In this document: one piece after another, positions 48,919 through 56,648 of the stretch
How the letters are laid out: every line of letters starts with the position of its first letter
Position numbering within the stretch: the first letter of the stretch is position 1
Assembly: GCA_045577925.1 (NCBI GenBank)
Contig: JAZNJH010000028.1
Location: forward strand, 1-56,648
Length of the DNA stretch: 56,648 bases
Reading direction: 5' to 3'
Source of the DNA: UBA4717 sp045577925
GTDB lineage: Bacteria; Bacillota; Clostridia; Oscillospirales; CAG-272
Notes under the pieces: generated by a model
Databases searched by the model: none
What the model was told of the DNA's origin: nothing
What the model saw: the letters and a program-made list of their open reading frames with translations, nothing else
Made by a program: the position numbers and the translations under genes

Positions 48919-49680
48919 ATGACTGTTACACTTCTTACCTACACACCTGATGCGGACAAGCTTGTTGCTTCTGCCGCAAAGCTTTGCTATTCAAGAAGCG
49001 ACATCCCCACTCTTATGGATAATCTTACTCCCGACAAGGTCGAATCCTTCCTCACTCTTTTAAATGATCTCGGACACTCCAGTCCGATTGAACACGCAAG
49101 CTTTACTTTCGGTATTGAAGGTGTTTCGCGTGCTCTTTTAGCACAGCTTACACGCCACAGAATTGCTTCTTTTTCCGTTCAGAGTCAGAGATACGTTGAT
49201 AAATCGAGTTTTGAATATATAACTCCGCCCGAAATCGAGGCTTTACCTGAGGCGAAAGCTGAATATATTAGAGCCATGGAAGAGGATGCTGCTCACTATG
49301 AAAATCTGAGAAACATTCTGATTAAGAAGCATACCGAAACGTTTATAAGCGAGGGCTTTGACGAGAAGGAAGCAAAAAAGCTTGCTGAGAAAAAAGCAAA
49401 CGAGGATGCCCGTTTCGTTTTACCCAACTCATGCGATACAAAGATCATCATGACAATGAACGTTCGCTCGCTTCACAACTTTTTCTCGTTAAGATGCTGC
49501 AGACGCGCACAATGGGAAATTCGTGAGCTTGCCGTTGAGATGTTAAAGCTAGTACGCGGTGTTGCACCTCTGCTTTTTGCCAAGGCCGGCCCCGGTTGTG
49601 TACGCGGTAGATGCCAGGAAGGCTCTTACTCCTGCAAGAAGGCTGATGAGGTTAGAAAAGAGCTTGGTTTCACAAAATGA
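48919..49680 (+). CDS. thyX: Flavin-dependent thymidylate synthase ThyX
   Basis: 253 residues. The ThyX motif RHRIASFSVQSQRY is at 79-92, with SSPIEHASFTFGIEGVSRA upstream and NVRSLHNFFSLRCCRRAQWEIRELA downstream. It makes dTMP from dUMP using FAD and methylene-tetrahydrofolate. Starts one base after the glycosyltransferase and overlaps the next gene by four bases. Confidence 0.96.
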   Translation: MTVTLLTYTPDADKLVASAAKLCYSRSDIPTLMDNLTPDKVESFLTLLNDLGHSSPIEHASFTFGIEGVSRALLAQLTRHRIASFSVQSQRYVDKSSFEYITPPEIEALPEAKAEYIRAMEEDAAHYENLRNILIKKHTETFISEGFDEKEAKKLAEKKANEDARFVLPNSCDTKIIMTMNVRSLHNFFSLRCCRRAQWEIRELAVEMLKLVRGVAPLLFAKAGPGCVRGRCQEGSYSCKKADEVRKELGFTK

Positions 49681-50447
49681 AGCGCGAAGAATCACGTTTT
49701 GCAGAGTCTAACATATTTGAGGGAATGGTTTCATTCCGCGCCATTATAAACGGAATTGAGAACTCAATTACTGACAGGCATATCATTAAGGTTATTTATG
49801 ACAAAGAGCGCGAAAAAAAGCTCTCCGGACATCTCTCATATATAAAGGCTATGTCATACAAGCATAATTTCGATATCATTCCTGTTACGTCTGCTGAAAT
49901 TGAAGAAGTTGCCGTTGGATCATCGCATGGCGGTATCATAACTTATTGTACCAACAGAAATTTCCCGGCTTTATGTGTTGAGGATATCATAAAAGACGGA
50001 TTTTACGTTATGCTCGACGGAATTGAAGATCCATATAATTTCGGATATGCTCTGCGCTCGATTTATGCATCAGGTGCTGACGGGATAATTCTGCCTGAAA
50101 GAAACTGGATGAGTGCGGCAGGAGTTGTATGCAGAGCTTCAGCCGGAGCAAGCGAGCAGCTGAATATATATGTTACAGCTCCCGATTTATGCATAGCAAA
50201 ATTCAAATCTGAAGGCTACACGGTAGTATGTGCCGATCTTGACAATTCTGTTTCAGCATATGACGCAAAATTAAAAAAACCGCTTCTTCTCGCTGTTGGC
50301 GGAGAAAAACGCGGTTTGTCTAAGTCGTTTACGGAAAACGCCGATCTTATTGTAAGGCTTGATTACGGAAGAGACTTCCCTGCGGCCCTTTCTGCCGCAA
50401 GCGCGGCAAGTATTCTTTCCTTTGAAGTATTCAGACAGAATAGATAA
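49677..50447 (+). CDS. SpoU (TrmH) family RNA methyltransferase
   Basis: 256 residues. The SPOUT C-terminal domain has FYVMLDGIEDPYNFGYALRSIYASGADGIILPERNW, VCRASAGASEQLNIY and LLLAVGGEKRGLSKSFTENADLIVRLDYG. The N-terminal part is the substrate-binding region. Probable 2'-O-ribose methyltransferase of the RlmB type; the exact target cannot be read. Confidence 0.88.
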   Translation: MKREESRFAESNIFEGMVSFRAIINGIENSITDRHIIKVIYDKEREKKLSGHLSYIKAMSYKHNFDIIPVTSAEIEEVAVGSSHGGIITYCTNRNFPALCVEDIIKDGFYVMLDGIEDPYNFGYALRSIYASGADGIILPERNWMSAAGVVCRASAGASEQLNIYVTAPDLCIAKFKSEGYTVVCADLDNSVSAYDAKLKKPLLLAVGGEKRGLSKSFTENADLIVRLDYGRDFPAALSAASAASILSFEVFRQNR

Positions 50448-50448
50448 C

Positions 50449-51321
50449 TCAGACAGGTATGCAAAGCTCTGCGTAATATTTATTCTTTAAGTTACTGCAC
50501 GCAGTCTTTGCAAGCTCTTCGTTATCAAATAATCCAAACACAGACGGTCCGCTGCCGCTCATCAGTGAGCACAGTGCGCCGTCTTTTTTCATTGAGTTGA
50601 TGATTTCATAGGTGTCATAAAGTGAGTCTGCCATTACACTTTGAAAAACGTTATAAACATTTTCTGTTAAAAATTTGATGTCACTATGTTTTAGTGCAGC
50701 AATGTAGTCGGCAAATGATATTTGTCCATCCGTATTTTGCTCACGTGAATCTATTTTGGCATATGCTTCTTTTGTTGAAACAGACTCGTTCTGTGATTTT
50801 GAAACTACCACCCAAAACTTAGGCATGGGCGAAAGCTTTTCAACGATCTCTCCTCTTCCGCAAACCTTACACGTACCACCGACGATACAAAAAGCTACGT
50901 CAGAACCTACTTTGAGTCCTATTTCGGATAGTACCGTATCGGTGCTGTTTTTTCCATACAGCTTATCAAGCGCGCGTATAACTGCCGCCGCATCAGCACT
51001 TCCACCGGCAAGCCCTGCGGCTTCGGGTATGTTTTTTTCTACTGTTATCTCTATATCGTATGAATCGATATCAAAATAATCAAAATAAGCTTTTGCCGCC
51101 TTATAACAGAGGTTTGTTTCATCGCACGGCAGAGCTGAATTTATAAATGCTTGCTTTATACTTCTTTTATTACTGCATCCATTGCACTTTACACTGACTT
51201 TATCAGAAAGCGAAAGTGTTTGCATTACGCTTTCTATATTATGATAACCGTCGTTACGTTTTGATACAACGTCGAGATAAAGATTAATTTTAGCGTTGGC
51301 ATCAAGTGTAATTTTCTTCAT
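50449..51321 (-). CDS. ispE: 4-diphosphocytidyl-2-C-methyl-D-erythritol kinase
   Basis: 290 residues of the GHMP kinase family. NAKINLYLDVVSKRNDGYHNIESVMQTL at the N-terminus, the ATP loop PEAAGLAGGSADAAAVIRAL near 95-115, and LMSGSGPSVFGLF near the end. Fourth step of the MEP isoprenoid pathway. It converges on the methyltransferase gene one base away. Confidence 0.96.
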   Translation of the reverse strand: MKKITLDANAKINLYLDVVSKRNDGYHNIESVMQTLSLSDKVSVKCNGCSNKRSIKQAFINSALPCDETNLCYKAAKAYFDYFDIDSYDIEITVEKNIPEAAGLAGGSADAAAVIRALDKLYGKNSTDTVLSEIGLKVGSDVAFCIVGGTCKVCGRGEIVEKLSPMPKFWVVVSKSQNESVSTKEAYAKIDSREQNTDGQISFADYIAALKHSDIKFLTENVYNVFQSVMADSLYDTYEIINSMKKDGALCSLMSGSGPSVFGLFDNEELAKTACSNLKNKYYAELCIPV

Positions 51322-51374
51322 TTTGCACCTGTACTTATCAATATGAAAATATGCTTTTATTATACAGCTGCCCG

Positions 51375-51413
51375 CGGCAAAATTGCTACGGGCAGTGTTT
51401 TTACTTTTGTTTA
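51375..51413. other. Hairpin between nadB and ispE
   Basis: CTGCCCG and CGGGCAG with an A/T loop form a stem at 51365-51393, with a T-rich tract on the plus strand. nadB and ispE are both on the minus strand, so on the sense strand it has no T-tract; a weak terminator or leader structure at best. Confidence 0.4.
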
Positions 51414-52970
51414 TTATTTCTCATCCTCGTGGACGATATAGTGCGCACCGATGCTTTCCTTGCGCGCAAGCGCATCTGTTACGATCTTATACGCATTCTG
51501 AGTCATGTTATAAAGCTCGTACTCTTCATTTTCAACAAGCTGCGTGTTCTGAAGCTTTTTATATATTCTGTATATTTTTCCTGCCGCTTCGGCAAGCCCT
51601 TTTTCTGTACGTATAGGTCCTGCGTACTCTGTCATTATATCGCGGATCTTTCCTTTTGTACCGCTTATATACTTTGAAGTAAGCTTTTCATCTGCACTTA
51701 ACTTTGTTTCGGGAAATCTGAAGTTTTCTTCGGGAAGTGTTTTTTCATTTATATGTCTTGCGGCACGTCTTGAAAAAACAAGACATTCAAGCATTGAGTT
51801 ACTTGCAAGTCTGTTTGCACCGTGTATGCCCGTCCAGGCACATTCTCCGCATGCATACAATCCCTCAATATTTGTCATTCCGCAAAGATTGGTACGAATG
51901 CCGCCCATGAGGTAATGCTGAGCAGGTCTTACAGGTATCATATCCTCAGGCAAATTTATGCCAAACTCTGTGCATTCATTGTATATCGTTGGAAATCTTT
52001 TTGAGAAAAACTCTTTTGACATAGAGGACACGTCGAGAAATACGTGGGATTTGCCCGAACGTTTGAGCTCTGCAAGTATAGCGCGCGTTACTATATCGCG
52101 AGGAGCAAGGTCTGCAAGCTCGTGCTTGCCCTGCATAAAGGCTTTCTTTTCGTGATTTTTAAGTATTCCGCCCTCACCGCGGACCGCTTCGGATATAAGG
52201 AAAAGTCTGTCGCTGTTTGAATGGGGGATGAGCGTTGTGGGATGGAACTGTACCATTTCCATATTCACAACCTCTGCACCCGCTCTCATTGCAGCAGCAA
52301 TTCCATCGCCTATTGCATCGCGCGGGTTAGTGGTATGATTATATATTGCACCTATTCCGCCGGTTGAAATTATTATATTTGATGAGCGTATGATAAAATC
52401 ACAGTTATTTTTGGTATCACGGAAAATACCGCCCACGGCTTTACCGTTTTGTGTGATTATATCTATCATATAAGTTCCGAAAAGTGTTGTTACGTTCTCG
52501 CGGTTCATTGCTATCTGGCCAAGTGTTTTAGTCGTTTCCCTGCCGGTAGCATCTCCTCCGCAATGCACGATACGGCGGCACGAATGTCCTCCCTCTCGGG
52601 TAATCATAAGCTCGCCCTCAGGGTTTGTATCAAACGGCACGTTCATTTCAACGAGCTCTTGTATATTCTCCGGACCCTCTTTAACAAGAATACCTACCGC
52701 CTCAGGATCGCACATGCCTGCGCCTGCCTTCAAAGTATCCTCAACGTGACTTTCAAAATTATCACTCGGATCTATAACAGCTGCAATACCACCCTGAGCA
52801 AGCCATGAATTTGAGCTTTCAATATTTACTTTCGTTACCAGAGCAACTCTTTTTGTCGGATCAATATGTAAAGCCGCATAAAGTCCCGCAAGACCGCTTC
52901 CGACCACAAGAACATCGAAATCAAGCGTCTCAAGCCCTTTTATTTCTTCACTGTATATGTAACGTCTCAT
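51414..52970 (-). CDS. nadB: L-aspartate oxidase
   Basis: 518 residues. N-terminal FAD site DVLVVGSGLAGLYAALHI, then SNSWLAQGGIAAVIDPSDNFESHVEDTLKAGAGMCDPEA, the active-site area HSCRRIVHCGGDATGRET, and GIRTNLCGMTNIEGLYACGECAWTGIHGANRLASNSMLE. It oxidises aspartate to iminoaspartate, the first step of quinolinate synthesis. Directly downstream of nadC; nadA is not in the window. Confidence 0.96.
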   Translation of the reverse strand: MRRYIYSEEIKGLETLDFDVLVVGSGLAGLYAALHIDPTKRVALVTKVNIESSNSWLAQGGIAAVIDPSDNFESHVEDTLKAGAGMCDPEAVGILVKEGPENIQELVEMNVPFDTNPEGELMITREGGHSCRRIVHCGGDATGRETTKTLGQIAMNRENVTTLFGTYMIDIITQNGKAVGGIFRDTKNNCDFIIRSSNIIISTGGIGAIYNHTTNPRDAIGDGIAAAMRAGAEVVNMEMVQFHPTTLIPHSNSDRLFLISEAVRGEGGILKNHEKKAFMQGKHELADLAPRDIVTRAILAELKRSGKSHVFLDVSSMSKEFFSKRFPTIYNECTEFGINLPEDMIPVRPAQHYLMGGIRTNLCGMTNIEGLYACGECAWTGIHGANRLASNSMLECLVFSRRAARHINEKTLPEENFRFPETKLSADEKLTSKYISGTKGKIRDIMTEYAGPIRTEKGLAEAAGKIYRIYKKLQNTQLVENEEYELYNMTQNAYKIVTDALARKESIGAHYIVHEDEK

Positions 52971-52985
52971 ATACTCACCTGTTTC

Positions 52986-53846
52986 TTATATTAACTTGAA
53001 TTTTAAGCTTATATCAAGCGATTTTACAGAATGTGTAAGCGCTCCGATACTGATAAGGTCAACTCCCGTTTGGGCGACTGCTCTCAGATCGCGCTCTCCC
53101 ATATTACCGGACGCTTCAACAAGCGCTCTTCCTGCAATTATTGATACTGCCTTTGCCATATCGTCGTTTGACATATTGTCAAGCATTATTATATCAGCAC
53201 CCGCTTCAAGCACTTCATTTAATTGTTCAAACGTTTCAACTTCAACTTCTATCTTCAAGGTATGAGGAGCGTTCATTCGTGCTGACTTCACAGCATTGGT
53301 TATTGATCCTGATGCAACTATATGATTATCTTTTATAAGTATTCCGTCTGCCAGATTGAAGCGGTGATTTGTTCCGCCTCCGCATCTTACTGCATACTTT
53401 TCAAGCACACGGAGTCCCGGAGTTGTTTTACGTGTATCGCAAATCTTAGCATTTGTTCCCTCAACTGATTTTACTGCTTTGCTTGTTGCTGTTGCAATAC
53501 CGGAAAGCCTCTGCATAAGATTAAGTCCTGTACGCTCGCCGGTCAGCACTACTACTGCGTTCCCTTTAACCTCGGCAATGATTTCTCCTTTTTCCACAAA
53601 ATCACCGTCGTTTTTATATGAAACGAATTCAACGTTTTCACCAAGCAAGTGAAATACTCTTTGGGCAATACCAATACCGCATATGATACCGCTTTCCTTG
53701 GCTATATATTTACCGCATGCTACGGCATCGCCGGGGATAGTTGTCAGCGTTGTGATATCGCCCGTTCCCATATCTTCTTCAAGCGCATTTTTAAGTATCG
53801 CATCGAGCATATTTGTGTTAACACTTAAATTAATCATATTTCCCAT
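52986..53846 (-). CDS. nadC: Nicotinate-nucleotide pyrophosphorylase (quinolinate phosphoribosyltransferase)
   Basis: 286 residues. EDMGTGDITTLTTIPGD, GERTGLNLMQRLSGIATATS, CDTRKTTPGLRVLEKYAVRCGGGTNHRFNLADGILIKDNHI and ADIIMLDNMSNDDM are the QPRTase signatures. It makes NaMN from quinolinate and PRPP. ATG 53846 has AAAGGATTG upstream. First gene of nadC-nadB. Confidence 0.96.
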   Translation of the reverse strand: MGNMINLSVNTNMLDAILKNALEEDMGTGDITTLTTIPGDAVACGKYIAKESGIICGIGIAQRVFHLLGENVEFVSYKNDGDFVEKGEIIAEVKGNAVVVLTGERTGLNLMQRLSGIATATSKAVKSVEGTNAKICDTRKTTPGLRVLEKYAVRCGGGTNHRFNLADGILIKDNHIVASGSITNAVKSARMNAPHTLKIEVEVETFEQLNEVLEAGADIIMLDNMSNDDMAKAVSIIAGRALVEASGNMGERDLRAVAQTGVDLISIGALTHSVKSLDISLKFKLI

Positions 53847-54027
53847 AATTCAATCCTTTTTGTATTTATCTGGATTCTTATTACAATATATTACTATTAT
53901 GTTAACACATTTTCCGACTTATTTCAAGACATTAGAAATTTTTTATTAATTATTATAATATTAACATGTGTTAACTTGACTTATATGTAAAATTGTTATA
54001 GAATTATAATATATTGGAGGGATTTAT
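53847..54027. promoter_or_regulatory. Divergent promoter region nadC / AI-2E permease with TTAACA palindromes
   Basis: The plus-strand promoter of the permease is TTGACT (53976), 17-base spacer and TAGAAT. Palindromes related to TGTTAACA occur at 53815-53824 (GTGTTAACAC, within nadC), 53900-53907 and 53961-53974 (TTAACA-TG-TGTTAA). The last overlaps the permease promoter and the middle one lies near the nadC promoter. Confidence 0.5.
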
Positions 54028-55290
54028 ATGAAGCTACAGATCAATAAAAAGTATCTGACTATATCAGCCTACGTTTGCGTATGCGCTGCAATAATACTGT
54101 TTCTATATTTTATTGGCGACAATGCAGGGTTCATTTCCGAAATAGTAAAAAAATTCAACAGAATAATGAGTCCGGTATACTATGGTCTCATATTTGCTTA
54201 TATAGCTAATCCATTGCTGAACTTTATCGAAAAACGTATATTCAGGTTTAAGAAAAAAGAACGCAGGCTCCTGAAGCGCACTCTTTCTCTTCTCCTTACT
54301 TACATAATCATTCTTTCGGTTGTTGCTGCCTTCTTTATGCTTTTGCTGCCTCAAGTTATTACAAGCTATCAGGATCTATATTCAAAGCTCGAAGTTCTTT
54401 TTAACGATCTTATCAGCAATCTTGACAGCACTCTCAGTCTTCCTGCAACTTTTAAGGCTACATTTCCTGATCTGTACGATATTTATATGCGGCTCAATGG
54501 CGTTATTGATTTTTCTAAGCTTTCAGACAATCTTGAAGCTGCTGTAAATCAGTTTTATTCAATGCTTCAAAATCTTGTTCCAAATCTTCTCAATTACATT
54601 TCAGCATTTTTTGTTGGATTTAAAAACGTATTTATCGGTCTTATCTTCTCGGTTTACTTTCTTGCGTCAAAAGAAAAACTTACAGCTCAGATACGCAAGA
54701 TACTTCGCAGTCTGCTCTCTGACAAAGCTTTTGTTGAATTCTATGATTTTGCACACGATACCGATAAAAAATTCGGTTCTTTTATCATAGGTAAGATACT
54801 TGATTCGCTTATTATTGGATTTATTACACTTGTTGTTCTCGGTCTTATAGGCATGCCGTATTACCCGCTTATTAGCGTTATTGTTTGTATTACAAACGTA
54901 ATTCCCTTCATAGGTCCTTTTATAGGTGCTATCCCCTGCGCTTTTATCGTACTTACGGTCAGCCCCTGGTACTGCCTTATATTTGTTATTTTCATTATTA
55001 TACTTCAGCAGATCGACGGCAACTATATCGGCCCGAAAATACTTGGTGAGGCCATCGGTATAAGCTCACTCTGGATTTTATTTGCTATTACGGTTATGGG
55101 CGGATATTTCGGTCTTGCAGGTATGCTGATCGGTGCGCCGACGTTTGCTGTTATATACTCTCTTATAAAAATATTTGTTGAAAAACGCTTATCAAAAAAA
55201 TCGCTTCCGGTTGCAACGAGCGAATATTACAACAATGATGTTCTTACTGTATCGGAAACTATTGAGAAAAATTCCGGATCTAATGAATAA
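54028..55290 (+). CDS. AI-2E family (UPF0118) transporter
   Basis: 420 residues with about eight membrane helices. The family pattern shows in the C-terminal half: GSFIIGKILDSLIIGFITLVVLGLIGMPYYPLISVIVCITNVIPFIGPFIGAIPCAFIVL and QQIDGNYIGPKILGEAIGISSLWILFAITVMGGYFGLAGMLIGAPTFAVIYSL. Substrates vary in the family, and the AI-2 name is not proof. Good GGAGG before ATG 54028. Confidence 0.9.
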   Translation: MKLQINKKYLTISAYVCVCAAIILFLYFIGDNAGFISEIVKKFNRIMSPVYYGLIFAYIANPLLNFIEKRIFRFKKKERRLLKRTLSLLLTYIIILSVVAAFFMLLLPQVITSYQDLYSKLEVLFNDLISNLDSTLSLPATFKATFPDLYDIYMRLNGVIDFSKLSDNLEAAVNQFYSMLQNLVPNLLNYISAFFVGFKNVFIGLIFSVYFLASKEKLTAQIRKILRSLLSDKAFVEFYDFAHDTDKKFGSFIIGKILDSLIIGFITLVVLGLIGMPYYPLISVIVCITNVIPFIGPFIGAIPCAFIVLTVSPWYCLIFVIFIIILQQIDGNYIGPKILGEAIGISSLWILFAITVMGGYFGLAGMLIGAPTFAVIYSLIKIFVEKRLSKKSLPVATSEYYNNDVLTVSETIEKNSGSNE

Positions 55291-55310
55291 AATACGGAGA
55301 AAAATAAATA

Positions 55311-56018
55311 ATGCTAAAATACATACTATTTGATCTTGACGGCACACTTCTTCCTATGGATCAGGATACATTTGTAAAGGCTTATTTTGGTGCTATCGCC
55401 AAAAAGCTTTCTAATTACGGATATGAGCCTCAGTCTTTGATTCGTGCCATTTGGGCCGGAACTGAAAAAATGATAAAAAATGACGGTCAAGTCACGAATG
55501 AAGCTGTTTTCTGGAACTACTTTTCATCTGTATTTGGCGAACATGTTCGTGATGATATACCGTTGTTTGATGATTTTTACAAAAATGATTTTGATTCTGT
55601 TAAAGAGTCCTGCGGATACTCGCCGAAAGCAGTTGAGATTATAGCAAAACTTAAATCTATGAATCTTAAGCTTGTGCTTGCAACAAACCCGATTTTCCCT
55701 GCAGTTGCAACGCAAAAGCGCATTACCTGGGCGGGTTTGTCTCCTGAAAACTTTGTACTGTACACCACATATGAAAATTCAAGTTACAGCAAGCCAAGTC
55801 TTATGTATTATAAGGGGATATTAAAAGAACTCGGTGCAAATCCGGAAGAATGTTTGATGGTTGGTAATGACGTATCAGACGATATGCCGGCAAAAGACGT
55901 TGGCATAGACGTATTCTTGCTTACCGATAATTTAATTAACAAATCCGGTGTTGATATTTCAGTATATCCTAACGGAAGCTTTGACGATTTGATTGAATAT
56001 ATTAAAACTAAAGTCTGA
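55311..56018 (+). CDS. HAD family hydrolase
   Basis: 235 residues. HAD motif I DLDGTLLPMD near the N-terminus, motif II in VLATNPIFPAVATQKR, and motif III/IV in KPSLMYYKGILKELGANPEECLMVGNDVSDDMPAKDVGIDVFLLTD. Substrate unknown; phosphoglycolate-type phosphatases are a close pattern. Probably cotranscribed with the permease 20 bases upstream. Confidence 0.9.
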   Translation: MLKYILFDLDGTLLPMDQDTFVKAYFGAIAKKLSNYGYEPQSLIRAIWAGTEKMIKNDGQVTNEAVFWNYFSSVFGEHVRDDIPLFDDFYKNDFDSVKESCGYSPKAVEIIAKLKSMNLKLVLATNPIFPAVATQKRITWAGLSPENFVLYTTYENSSYSKPSLMYYKGILKELGANPEECLMVGNDVSDDMPAKDVGIDVFLLTDNLINKSGVDISVYPNGSFDDLIEYIKTKV

Positions 56019-56053
56019 AAAAACGAGGGGCACTATCGTGCTCCTCGTTTTTT
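56019..56053. terminator. Rho-independent terminator, bidirectional
   Basis: AAAACGAGG.GCAC and GTGC.CCTCGTTTT form a long stem with a short loop, ending in TTTTTT on the plus strand and T-rich on the minus strand (after tRNA-Leu). Confidence 0.9.
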
Positions 56054-56137
56054 GGTGCGCCAGAAAGGACTTGAACCTTCACGTCGGGGACACTAGATCC
56101 TAAGTCTAGCGCGTCTGCCAATTCCGCCACTGGCGCA
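56053..56137 (-). tRNA. tRNA-Leu(UAG)
   Basis: An 85-nt class II tRNA. The 5' TGCGCCA pairs with TGGCGCA before the encoded CCA. D-arm GGCGGAATTGGCAGACGC, anticodon loop CTTAGGA (anticodon TAG), variable arm TGTCCCCGACG-type, and T-arm AAGGTTCAAGTCCTT are all present. Confidence 0.93.
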
Positions 56138-56143
56138 TATATA

Positions 56144-56648
56144 TTATTTATTTGTTCTTTTGTAATAGAACAAATATTGCTGAGCTAATCCTCGGTTTTG
56201 TCCGAAGTAATTCATCGAAAATGCATCTATATCTTTAGGCTCTGTATCATATAAATCTTTCATTGCTTTTTTAACCCAAACATCTGTAGGAAAGACATCA
56301 AACTTATGATAGCAGAAAAGAAGTATGCAATCTGCAACCTTGCCTCCGATTCCTTTGTATGACATAAGTAGTTTGCGGGCTTCAGATGTAGGCAGATCTG
56401 CAATATATTCAATATCAATTTCGCCGTTAGTGACTTTTTTTACAAATTCATATATATATTCTGCACGATACCCACATTTTAAATTACATAAGTCTGTCAC
56501 AGATGCACGTGAAAGTTGCTGCGGAGTAGGGAAAGCATAGCGTTCAACTCCGCCGAAAGTTCCTATATATTCACCGTAGTTACAAGATATACGCTCAACA
56601 ACTCTTTGAATATTCGGTATGGAATTGTTCTGAGATATAATAAAAGAA
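56144..56648 (-). CDS. 8-oxoguanine DNA glycosylase (OGG family), partial at right edge
   Basis: At least 168 residues; the N-terminal part is outside the window. ISQNNSIPNIQRVVERI, the HhH and catalytic region YKGIGGKVADCILLFCYHKFDVFPTDVWVKKAM with the expected catalytic Lys in GGKVADC and Asp in PTDVW, and GLAQQYLFYYKR at the end match the OGG1-type glycosylase of Clostridia. It removes oxidised guanine from DNA. The frame is open to 56647. Confidence 0.88.
   Translation of the reverse strand, partial: SFIISQNNSIPNIQRVVERISCNYGEYIGTFGGVERYAFPTPQQLSRASVTDLCNLKCGYRAEYIYEFVKKVTNGEIDIEYIADLPTSEARKLLMSYKGIGGKVADCILLFCYHKFDVFPTDVWVKKAMKDLYDTEPKDIDAFSMNYFGQNRGLAQQYLFYYKRTNK

Noticed and set aside
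51365..51393. Hairpin taken as a nadB or ispE terminator
   Set aside because: The T-tract is on the plus strand while both genes are on the minus strand.

Overview
The window looks like chromosome from a spore-forming anaerobic member of the Clostridia (Firmicutes). The evidence is the host gene order (yqfC-yqfD-phoH-ybeY-era-recO), the sporulation genes yqfC, yqfD and a ylbJ-like gene, a class I pgi next to small clostridial hypotheticals, Gram-positive ribosome binding sites and moderate-to-low GC. A prophage occupies position 1 to about 27.7 kb and runs off the left edge. From about 28 kb to the right edge is host backbone, interrupted by one phage-derived cassette at 30.15-32.74 kb.

Prophage, read right to left. 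A tyrosine integrase (26.6-27.6 kb) abuts the 3' end of the host tmRNA gene ssrA (27759-28115, minus), so the element most likely integrated there; the other att site is outside the window. Next come two type II toxin-antitoxin pairs (higBA-like and hicAB), each with a consensus promoter and both ending in the same terminator hairpin. Then there is a probable lysogeny cassette of membrane, cysteine-rich and lipoprotein genes, and a CI/Cro-type switch with three operators at 23.1-23.2 kb. The early region runs leftward through small zinc-binding proteins, a three-repeat SANT/Myb-like regulator, a DUF6017-like replication protein and an HUH rolling-circle initiator. The late module is small and large terminase, portal, a Prp-type cysteine protease, scaffold, N4-gp56-family major capsid protein, head-tail connectors, a probable tail protein and a giant polyvalent protein (at least 1556 aa) with a zincin motif.

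Three things stand out. First, the phage carries a protease of the Prp family, which processes ribosomal protein L27. The gene overlaps the portal gene, and both the scaffold and the capsid protein begin with the L27-like LQLFA cleavage motif, so enzyme and both presumed substrates sit in one cluster. Second, the polyvalent protein is a mosaic of conserved blocks and unrelated variable modules. A second, 5'-truncated copy with the same blocks but different modules lies outside the prophage between mtaB and lepA, in inverted orientation. The shared blocks are nearly identical at the DNA level, which points to recent exchange or a module donor. Third, several late genes are followed directly after the stop codon by members of a repeated hairpin family.

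Host part. ssrA and smpB (trans-translation) are adjacent, followed by mtaB, the phage-like cassette, lepA-hemW, comF-like, pgi, a P-loop protein and a cysteine-rich protein. After those come mutS2, then recO-era-ybeY-phoH-yqfD-yqfC on the minus strand and ylbJ divergent on the plus strand. The right part holds a TagA-type glycosyltransferase, thyX and an RNA methyltransferase, then ispE, the nadC-nadB operon for quinolinate-based NAD synthesis, an AI-2E family permease, a HAD phosphatase, tRNA-Leu(UAG), and an OGG-type DNA glycosylase cut by the right edge. All domain assignments come from reading the translations; no database search was run.
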